Of a DNA stretch of 22,487 bases, positions 1 through 7,508 are shown piece after piece (position 1 is the first letter of the stretch; each line of letters opens with the position of its first letter). Made by a program: the position numbers and the translations under genes. This DNA comes from DAOTUB01 sp034437455 (GTDB taxonomy: Bacteria; Chloroflexota; Anaerolineae; B4-G1): contig DAOTUB010000347.1 in the NCBI GenBank assembly GCA_034437455.1, positions 1 to 22,487 of the forward strand, written 5' to 3'. The notes beneath the pieces are model-generated. The model ran no database searches. It was not told where the DNA came from and saw only the letters and a list, made by a program, of their open reading frames with translations.

Positions 1-8
1 ATGCGGAG

Positions 9-59
9 AAAAAAAACAGAGCCACCCCCGGTCTGCCGGCAAGCAATCGGGATGGCTCT
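9..59 (-). terminator. Intrinsic terminator downstream of tRNA-Asp
   Basis: Read on the minus strand, a stem of AGAGCCA (59-53) pairs with TGGCTCT (24-18). A G/C extension (GGG 49-51 with CCC 25-27, one bulged base) lengthens it, and an 8-T tract (16-9) follows after a single G. This is the classic rho-independent layout and lies about 58 nt past the 3' end of the tRNA-Asp gene, so it probably ends that transcript. Confidence 0.8.
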
Positions 60-116
60 CCATTCAAGCTCCGCGCGGGCTATAGATCTAGCTTTGTCGC
101 GCAGAATTACTTGAGG

Positions 117-189
117 CGGGAGCGACGGGATTTGAACCCGCGATCTCCGGCTTGACAGGCCGGCATGTTAACCACTACACTACGCCCCC
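117..189 (-). tRNA. tRNA-Asp (anticodon GTC)
   Basis: The minus strand folds as a full cloverleaf. The acceptor stem GGGGGCG (189-183) pairs with CGCTCCC (124-118) with one G-U pair. The D arm is followed by an anticodon stem CCGGC/GCCGG around the loop CTGTCAA, which gives anticodon GTC. The T arm is GCGGG-TTCAAAT-CCCGT. The discriminator base is G (117), the identity base expected for tRNA-Asp, and CC of a possible encoded CCA follows. It is a single-gene unit with its own promoter and terminator. Confidence 0.97.
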
Positions 190-201
190 AATACAGCGCG
201 C

Positions 202-230
202 ATCATACCACACTCTTTCCATTCCGTCAA
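202..230 (-). promoter_or_regulatory. Sigma70-like promoter for tRNA-Asp
   Basis: On the minus strand, TTGACG (230-225) and TATGAT (207-202) are separated by exactly 17 nt. Transcription would start about position 195, roughly 6 nt before the mature tRNA 5' end at 189. Spacing and location fit a stable-RNA promoter. Confidence 0.75.
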
Positions 231-285
231 GCTAATCACACTTGACGATCTCCACGTCTAACCGTTTTCCCCATCCAGCCCTCGG

Positions 286-314
286 TTGACAGTTTCTCCC
301 CTTCCGGCTACAAT
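286..314 (+). promoter_or_regulatory. Strong sigma70-like promoter for the alaS block
   Basis: TTGACA (286-291) and TACAAT (309-314) are separated by 17 nt, which is a consensus -35 and a one-mismatch -10. The predicted start near 321 gives a short leader before the alaS ribosome-binding site GGGGAG (335-340). It is divergent from the tRNA-Asp promoter. No further strong promoter was noticed before aroE, so this may drive much of the plus-strand block. Confidence 0.82.
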
Positions 315-349
315 AGCGCAATTATGAGAATGACGGGGAGTAAATGATT

Positions 350-3103
350 ATGACGAAAAAAGTGACCGGCGCCAAAGTACGCCAGCAATTTCTTGATTTT
401 TTTGCCGAGCGCGGACATACTATCGTGCCCAGCGCCAGCCTGGTGCCGGCGGATGACCCCACGCTGTTGTTCACCAACGCTGGAATGAACCAGTTCAAGG
501 ACGTCTTTCTGGATGTGGGCAGCCGGTCCTATACCCGCGCTGTCGACACCCAAAAGTGCATGCGTGTCTCTGGCAAACATAATGACCTGGAGGACGTCGG
601 ACGCGATGGCACGCACCACACGTTCTTCGAGATGTTGGGCAACTGGTCCTTTGGCGACTATTACAAAAAGGAGATCATCGCTTGGGCTTGGGAACTCTTG
701 ACCGAGGTATGGGGTTTGCCCAAGGAGCGGTTGTGGGCCACCGTCTTCAAGGATGAATCAGACGAGCTGGAGACGGACGAGGAAGCAGCGGGCTTTTGGC
801 GGTCAGAGACGGATATTACTCCTGAGCACGTTCTTTACGACGGTCGCAAGGAGAACTTTTGGGAAATGGCCGACACGGGACCCTGCGGGCCGTGCAGCGA
901 GGTTCATTACGACAGAGGTCCCGAGACGTGCGATCGGCAGGGAGAACCCGGGCACGTCTGTCGGGTCAACGGCGACTGCACTCGCTTCACCGAGCTGTGG
1001 AACCTGGTCTTTATCCAGTACAACAAGGACGCCGACGGCGTCTTGCACCCACTGCCGGCCAAGCACGTAGACACCGGCCTGGGGTTCGAGCGGTTGCTCG
1101 CCATACTTCAGGGGGTGGATTCCAACTACAAGACCGATCTCTTCATGCCCATCATCCGGCGCGTGCAGGAGATGGTGGGCCACAGCGATGCCGAGGTCGA
1201 GGAGCATATCGTCGCCTACCGCGTCATCGCCGATCACGGACGGGCGATCACATTCCTCATTGGAGATGGCGTCCTTCCGGGAAGCGAGGGGCGCAAGTAC
1301 GTGTTGCGCATGATCCTGCGCCGCGCGGCTCGCTTCGGGCGCAAACTCGGCTTTACCGACCCTTTCCTGGTCGAGGTCGCCAAAATCGTGATCGAGATCA
1401 TGGGATCGCAGTTCCCCGAACTCACAAACCGCCGTCCGTTTATCCTCGCCACGATCGCTCAGGAGGAGGAGCGCTTCTTGCGCACGCTCGACCTGGGCCT
1501 GGCGCGTCTGGATGAATTGGTGAGCGAGCTGAAGAGAAAAAGCACGAAGGTCATCCCTGGCGACAAAGCCTTCCAACTCTACGATACGTATGGCCTGCCA
1601 CTGGAGATCACGCGCGACGTGGCAAAAGAAGAGGGGTTGAGCGTGGACGAAGCAGGCTACCAGACGGCGCTTGAGGAGCAGCGCCAGCGCGCCCGGGAAG
1701 CGGAAGCCTTCGATGCCTACGACGAGGAGGCGCTGGCCCGTTACCAGGACGTACTGACGGATCTACAAGCGCAGGGGCTTTTAGGCGCAGATGGCGTCGA
1801 ACACAACCCTTATGCGACCGCCACCCTGGAGACGAGGATCACAGCGATCCTGCGCGACGGCGCGCCCGTCGAATCGGCTCAGGAAGGCGACCAGATCGAA
1901 GTCGTGTTGCCGGCGACCTGCTTCTACGTCGAGTCCGGCGGCCAGGTCTCCGACACAGGCTTTATTGCCGGAGGGGAAGAACCGGCCTGGAAGATCGAGG
2001 TGCAAGACGTGCGGCAGCCGGTCGTCGGTCTGATCGTTCACATCGGTGTGGTCGTACAAGGCCAGCCGCAGGTTGGCGATACAGCTCTGACTGTCGTGGA
2101 TCACGAACGGCGCATGGACATCGCCCGCAATCACACGGCCACCCATCTCCTGCAGCGTGCGTTACGCCAGACCCTGGGCGAGCACGTGCAACAGGCTGGC
2201 TCGTTGGTCGCGCCCGATCGCCTGCGCTTTGACTTTACCCATCCGGCGCCGTTGTCTCAGAATGAGCTGGACGCGGTAACCCGTTCTGTAAATGAAGCTA
2301 TCTTGACCAGTTATCCAGTAGGAAGCCTTGAGCGGAGATACCGCGAGGCGGTGAGCGAGGGGGTCATTGCGCTGTTCGGCGAAAAGTATGGCGACGTCGT
2401 GCGCGTCCTGTGCATCGGCGAGCAGGATGACCCCGTCAGTCGAGAGTTGTGCGGCGGCACGCACGTGGACGAAACCGGCGAGATTGGCCTGTTCCACATC
2501 ACTTCCCAGGAGAGCGTGGGGGCGGGAGTGCGCCGCATTGAGGCGGTGACGGGCCGCGCGGCGGCGGATCTTGTCGAGCATCAATTGAGCCTGCTCAAAA
2601 ACACAGCCGCTTACCTGGGAGTCCCACCGGATGACGTGGACCGCAAAAGCCTCGAGTTGCTGGACGAATTGCGGGACGCACAAAAAGAGATCGCGCGCCT
2701 TCAACAGAAATTGGCGATGCGTCAATGTGAGACGCTGTTGAAGCACGTACAGTCGGTGGCGGGAGCCTCCCTCGTCAGTGTCCGAGTGGATGCGCCCAAC
2801 GTGGAGGCGCTGCGCGAGATGACCGATTGGTTCCGCGATCAACTTGGCTCCGGCGTATTTTTGCTGGGGGCGGTGTTGGACGGTCGTCCGGCGTTTGTCG
2901 CTTCCATCACTCCTGACATAGTAGAGCGCGGCGCGGACGCCGTCAAACTGGTGCGTGGCGTGGCCCGCGTCGTGAGCGGCGGCGGCGGCGGCAGACCCAC
3001 CATGGCCCAGGCGGGTGGACGCGATCCCGGCAAACTCGACGAAGCGCTCGCCCAGGCGCCCGATCTACTGAGAGAGCAGTTAAATGGCAGTAGTTCATCG
3101 TGA
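350..3103 (+). CDS. alaS: Alanyl-tRNA synthetase
   Basis: Charges tRNA-Ala with alanine in the cytoplasm and hydrolyses mischarged Ser/Gly-tRNA-Ala. The N-terminal class II catalytic core is clear: GMNQFKD, RVSGKHNDLEDVG and ADTGPCGPCSE. It is followed by the tRNA-recognition region. The editing domain has the metal motif HTATH (near residues 595-599) and the partner CGGTH (near 701-705). A C-Ala domain with a glycine-rich GGGGGGRP ends the protein. The 917-residue length is normal, so all modules are present. An in-frame ATG lies 6 nt earlier at 344. The start at 350 is preferred because GGGGAG (335-340) is then 9 nt away rather than 3. It is the first gene of the plus-strand block, behind a near-consensus promoter. 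Confidence 0.98.
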   Translation: MTKKVTGAKVRQQFLDFFAERGHTIVPSASLVPADDPTLLFTNAGMNQFKDVFLDVGSRSYTRAVDTQKCMRVSGKHNDLEDVGRDGTHHTFFEMLGNWSFGDYYKKEIIAWAWELLTEVWGLPKERLWATVFKDESDELETDEEAAGFWRSETDITPEHVLYDGRKENFWEMADTGPCGPCSEVHYDRGPETCDRQGEPGHVCRVNGDCTRFTELWNLVFIQYNKDADGVLHPLPAKHVDTGLGFERLLAILQGVDSNYKTDLFMPIIRRVQEMVGHSDAEVEEHIVAYRVIADHGRAITFLIGDGVLPGSEGRKYVLRMILRRAARFGRKLGFTDPFLVEVAKIVIEIMGSQFPELTNRRPFILATIAQEEERFLRTLDLGLARLDELVSELKRKSTKVIPGDKAFQLYDTYGLPLEITRDVAKEEGLSVDEAGYQTALEEQRQRAREAEAFDAYDEEALARYQDVLTDLQAQGLLGADGVEHNPYATATLETRITAILRDGAPVESAQEGDQIEVVLPATCFYVESGGQVSDTGFIAGGEEPAWKIEVQDVRQPVVGLIVHIGVVVQGQPQVGDTALTVVDHERRMDIARNHTATHLLQRALRQTLGEHVQQAGSLVAPDRLRFDFTHPAPLSQNELDAVTRSVNEAILTSYPVGSLERRYREAVSEGVIALFGEKYGDVVRVLCIGEQDDPVSRELCGGTHVDETGEIGLFHITSQESVGAGVRRIEAVTGRAAADLVEHQLSLLKNTAAYLGVPPDDVDRKSLELLDELRDAQKEIARLQQKLAMRQCETLLKHVQSVAGASLVSVRVDAPNVEALREMTDWFRDQLGSGVFLLGAVLDGRPAFVASITPDIVERGADAVKLVRGVARVVSGGGGGRPTMAQAGGRDPGKLDEALAQAPDLLREQLNGSSSS

Positions 3104-3143
3104 GGAGACCGACGGCTGGCAAACTGCCCCCTAACGGCTGATC

Positions 3144-4715
3144 ATGATCGAGAATTCCTCCGTCATAGAATTGCAACCTCAAGACGACCTCGCTTCTATC
3201 CGGCATTATCTCAGTTGGCGAGATAGAGATCGCGTCGCGCTCGTGATCCCATGGGAAAAAAGTTTTCCCTCCAGCGAGCTGGATTTCAGGCTTTTGCGGC
3301 GCGAGATCGAGCGGCGACGAGTAGAGATCGCCATCGTCTCTGCCGACCCAGAACTGCGACACATGGCTCGCAAGTGCGGCTTTCCCGCTTTCCCCAGCGT
3401 CGAATGGGCACAAGAGACCTCCGTGTGGCGCAGTCGTCCTCCCAAACAAATGGAACCGCCGCGTCGCCCCTGGTGGAAGGAAGAGGTGGAGCTTTCACCC
3501 CGACCTGTCCGCCCCCGCCCGTCGTGGCTCTATTGGGGAAAACAGGGGATACGCGTCGTCGCTTTTCTGCTGGTATTATCGATCCTGGCCGGCAGCGCCT
3601 ACACCATCGTCCCCAGCGCCGAAGTGACGCTCGTGCCGGCTGGCCAGGAGTTCGTCACCATCGTGCCGGTATCGGTGGATCTCGATATCGAGGAGGTGGT
3701 GATCTTTTCCTCGGAAGAAGGACCGGGGGGGATTGTTCCGGCGCGGCGAGTCGGCGTCGAAGTCGAGGGCCATGCCGAGGTCGAAACGACCGGCACGATG
3801 AGCGTCGCCTCTGGTCGGGCGACCGGAGAGGTCATGTTCACCAGTTTGCTGGCCCAGGATTACGTCGTGCGAGCGGGTACGATCGTGCGTACTTCCTCCA
3901 CCAGCTATCCCATCCGCTTCCGCACTACCGCAGACGTCACCGTCCCTGCCGGCGGCCAGGCTACCGCGCCCATCGAGGCGCTGGCGGGCGGGATAGGCAA
4001 CGTGGGCAGGTTCCAGATCAACCAGGTGGAGGGCGTGGCCGCCTCGGCAGTGCGGGTGATCAATCCGGCGCCGACCAGCGGCGCAGAAGCCGCCGACGTG
4101 CGCGTCGTCGTTCAGGACGACTACGACCGGGTGCGGGAACACCTGACCCAACAGTTGCTCGATCAGGCCTACGTGGAGCTGGGTTCCTTGCTGGAGTCTA
4201 GCGAATTTCTTCCTCGCCAATCGCTGCGCATCGAGGCAGTGCCCAAGAAAGCCTACACGCGCTTTATCAGCGAGCCAGCCGACACCGTGGGGCTGAATAT
4301 GCGCCTGCTGGTGAGCGGACGAGCGGTGAACGTGGTCAGCGCCCAGGGGATCGCTTATGCGGCTCTCGCTCGCCGTCTGCCGCCAGGGTACGCGCTGGTA
4401 GACGCTCGTTTTGAGGTAGGGGAGGTGGCTGAGGAGGATATCGGCTCCGGCTCGTTCGCCTTCTTTGTCACCGCGCGAGGTTACGCCGCCGTCGCGCTCG
4501 ATACCGACGCGGCGGTTGAGCTTGTGCGGGGGCAGCAATTGGCCGATGCCCGCGAGCAATTGCAGGACGAATTCCCCCTTGCCGAAGCTCCTCAGATCGT
4601 ACTCTGGCCCGAGTGGCCCGAGCGACTGAAATGGCTGGAACGGATGCCGTTGCTCCCCTTGCGCATCAACGTGCAAGTCATACCCCAGGGCCAGACTGTA
4701 GCCCAGAAGGACTAG
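3144..4715 (+). CDS. Membrane-anchored protein with baseplate-J-like domain
   Basis: A 523-residue protein of unknown role. Residues 1 to about 95 form a soluble alpha/beta domain (VALVIPWEK, VEIAIVSADPELRHMARKCGFP). A proline/arginine-rich linker follows. A single hydrophobic segment at about 137-155 (VVAFLLVLSILAGSAYTIV) places the rest outside. The outer part contains a segment resembling the phage baseplate J/gp47 fold: GRATGEVMFTS, VRAGTIVRTSS, FRTTADVTVPAG, then EALAGGIGNVG. Similar proteins are commonly labelled 'baseplate J/gp47 family' in Chloroflexota. No other phage, contractile-tail or secretion gene is nearby, so a housekeeping envelope role seems more likely than a phage remnant. 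It ends 3 nt before ruvX starts, so the two are probably cotranscribed. Confidence 0.85.
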   Translation: MIENSSVIELQPQDDLASIRHYLSWRDRDRVALVIPWEKSFPSSELDFRLLRREIERRRVEIAIVSADPELRHMARKCGFPAFPSVEWAQETSVWRSRPPKQMEPPRRPWWKEEVELSPRPVRPRPSWLYWGKQGIRVVAFLLVLSILAGSAYTIVPSAEVTLVPAGQEFVTIVPVSVDLDIEEVVIFSSEEGPGGIVPARRVGVEVEGHAEVETTGTMSVASGRATGEVMFTSLLAQDYVVRAGTIVRTSSTSYPIRFRTTADVTVPAGGQATAPIEALAGGIGNVGRFQINQVEGVAASAVRVINPAPTSGAEAADVRVVVQDDYDRVREHLTQQLLDQAYVELGSLLESSEFLPRQSLRIEAVPKKAYTRFISEPADTVGLNMRLLVSGRAVNVVSAQGIAYAALARRLPPGYALVDARFEVGEVAEEDIGSGSFAFFVTARGYAAVALDTDAAVELVRGQQLADAREQLQDEFPLAEAPQIVLWPEWPERLKWLERMPLLPLRINVQVIPQGQTVAQKD

Positions 4716-4718
4716 CGT

Positions 4719-5156
4719 ATGCGCGTTCTTGGATTGGACTTTGGGGAGCGGCGCGTGGGGATCGCCATCAGCGATCCCACCGGCACGATCGCCCGCCCGT
4801 TGCAAGTGCTTATGCGAGCCTCGCGAGAGGAGGACTTTGCCGCCCTCGCTGCCATCGTCGCCGAGCACGGCGTTGAGCGGATCGTGGTGGGTCAGCCGCT
4901 CAGCCTGGATGGCACGGAAGGACCCCAGGCGCGGCATGTGGCCGGTTACGCGGCGGCACTGGCCGATGCCCTTCCCGTCGAGGTCGTCTCGTGGGACGAG
5001 CGTTTCACGACGATCACGGCGGACGAGATCTTGCGCCAGACCCGCAAGGAGAAGGATAGACGCCGCGCTCGCGGCGGAGGCGAGATAGACGCGATCGCGG
5101 CAGCCGTGATCCTGCAAGGATACCTGGACAGCGGATTACAGGACGATAGTGGATGA
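4719..5156 (+). CDS. ruvX: RuvX/YqgF family Holliday-junction resolvase-like nuclease
   Basis: RNase H-fold nuclease family, implicated in pre-16S rRNA maturation and Holliday-junction processing. The 145 residues are the usual size. Diagnostic motifs are GLDFGERRVGIAISD at the N-terminus (first catalytic Asp), VVGQPLSLDGTEG in the middle, then DERFTT and a C-terminal DAIAAAVILQGYL carrying the last acidic residue. Start ATG is 3 nt after the upstream stop. The end overlaps mltG by ATGA. Linkage to alaS is a widespread bacterial arrangement; here one membrane-protein gene lies between them. Confidence 0.96.
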   Translation: MRVLGLDFGERRVGIAISDPTGTIARPLQVLMRASREEDFAALAAIVAEHGVERIVVGQPLSLDGTEGPQARHVAGYAAALADALPVEVVSWDERFTTITADEILRQTRKEKDRRRARGGGEIDAIAAAVILQGYLDSGLQDDSG

Positions 5157-6343
5157 AAAAAATTAAAAACGTAGGCCAGATTCTCGCCTTTTCTGTAACG
5201 GTGATGGCGCTCGCTGCCGCTCTGGGCAGCGCCGTCCGATTTTTCAATCAGTCTGTATTGGGCCTGGGAAGCGTCTCGATTGGCTTGTGCGGCGCGTCCT
5301 CGCCAGACGACTTTCTCATCGGCTTTTACCTGGAGGCCAACGCGGATCTACTGGAGCAGCCGGCGGGGAACGACGACACACCGATTCCCTTCGTCATCGA
5401 GCCGGGCGAGACGGCGGTAGAGATCTCGAATCGGCTGAAGCAAGAGGGATTGATCTCTGACGCCGAACTTTTCCGCCGGTACGCGCAATATCATGGACTG
5501 GACGCCGGTATCGAGGCCGGAAAGTTCACCCTGCGCCAGACAATGACCATCCCCGAGATCGCTCAGGCGCTTCAACAGGGACGGCGCCCCGAGCAGGTTG
5601 TCACCATCCAGGAGGGATTGAGGCTGGAGCAGATCGCCGTTGAGGTGGCGTCGCAGACGAGCGTATCTTACGATGAATTTTTTCTGTTGGCGACGACCGG
5701 GTGGCGAGATATGGGTTTCTCTTTCGATTTTCTGACCGAGGTACCTCTCACAGCGACGCTCGAAGGATTTCTCTTTCCCGAAACGTACCGCCTGCCCGAA
5801 GATGCCACCGCTGCGGATGTCCTGGAGCGCATGCTGAGCACCTTCGACGCGCGCGTGACCCCCGAGATGCGAGCGGCGGCGGCCAATCGTGGGCAGCGTC
5901 CCGTTGAGGCCACCGCCACTACGGGATTGAACGTCTATGAACTGGTCACCCTGGCCTCTATCGTTGAACGAGAGGCGGTTCTGGATGGTGAGCGCCCGAT
6001 CATCGCCGGCGTCTACCTCAACCGTCTGGAGTCGGGCTGGTTCCTCGACGCCTGTCCCACCGTGCAGTACGCGCTTAGCACTCCTGAGAACTTGTGGCCC
6101 CAGTTCACGCTGGAGGCGACGGAGGTGGATTCACCGTACAATACCTACCGCAACCTGGGCCTGCCGCCTGGCCCTATCTGTAGCCCGGGCCTGGCTTCGA
6201 TCGAGGCAACCGCGCATCCGGCCGACACGGACTATTACTTTTTCCTCGCCGACTGCACCAAGGACGATGGCAGCCACCTTTTTGCCGTGACCCAGGAACA
6301 ACACTTGAGCAATTATCAAATGTGCGGTGGCGAAATTCAGTAA
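5153..6343 (+). CDS. mltG: Endolytic murein transglycosylase MltG
   Basis: Cleaves nascent peptidoglycan glycan strands next to the inner membrane and is thought to set strand length. A short cytoplasmic basic tail is followed by a membrane segment at about residues 8-28. A LysM-like region follows (IEPGETAVEISNRLKQEGLI, 82-101). The YceG/MltG catalytic domain has EGFLFPETY (204-212) and LASIVERE, where E272 matches the catalytic glutamate of the family. NRLESGWFLDACPTVQYAL and YNTYRNLGLPPGPIC are also conserved. Length is 396 residues. The start ATG overlaps the ruvX stop (ATGA), suggesting coupled translation. Residues about 38-75 are poorly conserved and look like a linker. Confidence 0.95.
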   Translation: MKKIKNVGQILAFSVTVMALAAALGSAVRFFNQSVLGLGSVSIGLCGASSPDDFLIGFYLEANADLLEQPAGNDDTPIPFVIEPGETAVEISNRLKQEGLISDAELFRRYAQYHGLDAGIEAGKFTLRQTMTIPEIAQALQQGRRPEQVVTIQEGLRLEQIAVEVASQTSVSYDEFFLLATTGWRDMGFSFDFLTEVPLTATLEGFLFPETYRLPEDATAADVLERMLSTFDARVTPEMRAAAANRGQRPVEATATTGLNVYELVTLASIVEREAVLDGERPIIAGVYLNRLESGWFLDACPTVQYALSTPENLWPQFTLEATEVDSPYNTYRNLGLPPGPICSPGLASIEATAHPADTDYYFFLADCTKDDGSHLFAVTQEQHLSNYQMCGGEIQ

Positions 6344-7493
6344 ATACGCAACACGCATTACGCAACACGCACCACGTAGTACGTATCACGTATTACGTAT
6401 TGTTTGTTGCCTATTACTGTTGACCGCCTGCCGGTTCCCTGGGACGGTGCGGCCGGCGATCAAGATCGGGCTGGTCGCCCCGTTCGAGGGACGCTATCGC
6501 TACGTGGGCTACGACGCGATCTATGCCGTCAGGCTGGCGCTGCGTGAGGCGAACGCGATCGGTGGAGTAGCGGGCTATAACGTCGAATTGGTGGCCTACG
6601 ACGATGCCGCCGATCCTGCGATGGCAATCGAGCAGGCCCACAAGCTGGCCGCCGACTCCACCGTCGTCGCCGCCATCGGCCACTTTCACGAGGAGACGAC
6701 CGCTGCCGCTTTGAGCGTCTACGCCGAGACAGGTATCCCCCTGGTGGCCGTGGCTCCCACGGGACCCTCGCTCACTTGGGAAGAAGGATCCGTCTATCGT
6801 TTGGGGCCGGACGCTGCTTTCATGGCCAGCGCGTTGCTCGAGCGGATTGGAACAATCCGCGCTCCTGAAGGATCGGGGGATTCCGAGATAGCTTTCGTGA
6901 TCGAGGACAGCCCGCTGGGAGCGGCGCTGCAAAATGCGCGAGCGCGCCGGTTGCAGACATCGCCTGTCGTGTCGCCGGAAAACGCGACTTGGCTGGAGGT
7001 GGTGCTGGCGTCGGGCGCGGAGGCGGTTCTTTGCGACGCCGACCCGGTGACGGCAGGCGAGGTGATCTCGGCGCTGCGCGAGACCGGATGGGAGGGAGCT
7101 TTCCTGGGCGGGCCGGCGTTGGCTGCGTCCGACTTTGCCGCCGTGGCGGGCCAGGCCGCCGAGGGGGCGGTTTTTGTCACACCATATCCCTTCCCGGCGG
7201 ACGTTCCAGGCGGCGCGGATTTTGTGGCCGCTTACCAGGCCGTCTCCAACGGCGTGCCGCCTGGGCCATTCGCCCTCCCGGCCTACGAGGCCACCTGGCT
7301 GCTACTGGAGGCGCTGGAACAGGAGATCGCCGCGCGCGAAGAGCCTACACGGGAGGGGATCGCATCGGCGCTTCCCGCCACCGAACGGGACGGATTGCTC
7401 GGCCACATCGCCTTTGTCGGTCAAAGTTGGGGGAGTACGCCACTCTATTGGTATCGCATGGACGCGGAAGGCATACCGCAGCTTTTGCCGTAG
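6327..7493 (+). CDS. LivJ-type substrate-binding lipoprotein
   Basis: Type I periplasmic-binding fold of the Leu/Ile/Val-binding family, seen in IKIGLVAPFEG, the A-V-R-LALREAN region and VVAAIGHFHEETTAA. Its likely job is ligand capture outside the membrane, for an ABC importer or a sensor. The ligand is not predictable. A lipobox LTAC with lipidated Cys at residue 35 (codon 6429-6431) follows a short hydrophobic stretch, so it is a lipoprotein. The only usual in-frame start before the signal segment is GTG 6327, which overlaps mltG by 17 nt and lacks a good Shine-Dalgarno. Residues 7-25 are encoded by a degenerate short-repeat tract, so this N-terminus is odd. No permease or ATPase gene is adjacent. 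Confidence 0.85.
   Translation: MAKFSKYATRITQHAPRSTYHVLRIVCCLLLLTACRFPGTVRPAIKIGLVAPFEGRYRYVGYDAIYAVRLALREANAIGGVAGYNVELVAYDDAADPAMAIEQAHKLAADSTVVAAIGHFHEETTAAALSVYAETGIPLVAVAPTGPSLTWEEGSVYRLGPDAAFMASALLERIGTIRAPEGSGDSEIAFVIEDSPLGAALQNARARRLQTSPVVSPENATWLEVVLASGAEAVLCDADPVTAGEVISALRETGWEGAFLGGPALAASDFAAVAGQAAEGAVFVTPYPFPADVPGGADFVAAYQAVSNGVPPGPFALPAYEATWLLLEALEQEIAAREEPTREGIASALPATERDGLLGHIAFVGQSWGSTPLYWYRMDAEGIPQLLP
6345..6401 (+). repeat. Degenerate 14-nt tandem repeat at the start of the lipoprotein gene
   Basis: Units such as TACGCAACACGCAT, TACGCAACACGCAC and TACGTATCACGTAT follow each other with drift. The tract starts 2 nt after the mltG stop and runs into the signal-peptide coding region. 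The unit is not a multiple of three, so successive copies are read in different frames. It is much richer in A/C/T than the flanking genes. Confidence 0.75.
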
Positions 7494-7508
7494 GGAAGGA
7501 ACCACCGA

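Noticed and set aside
3144..4715. Prophage or contractile-injection fragment
   Set aside because: Only a baseplate-J-like domain is present; it has a membrane anchor and lies within a housekeeping operon with no tail, sheath or capsid genes.
3576..5117. Long minus-strand open frame (513 codons) opposite the baseplate-J-like gene and ruvX
   Set aside because: Low-complexity, basic and His-rich translation without motifs; both plus-strand genes are well supported.
6345..6401. Short CRISPR-like array
   Set aside because: The 14-nt units are contiguous and degenerate, with no spacers and no cas genes nearby.
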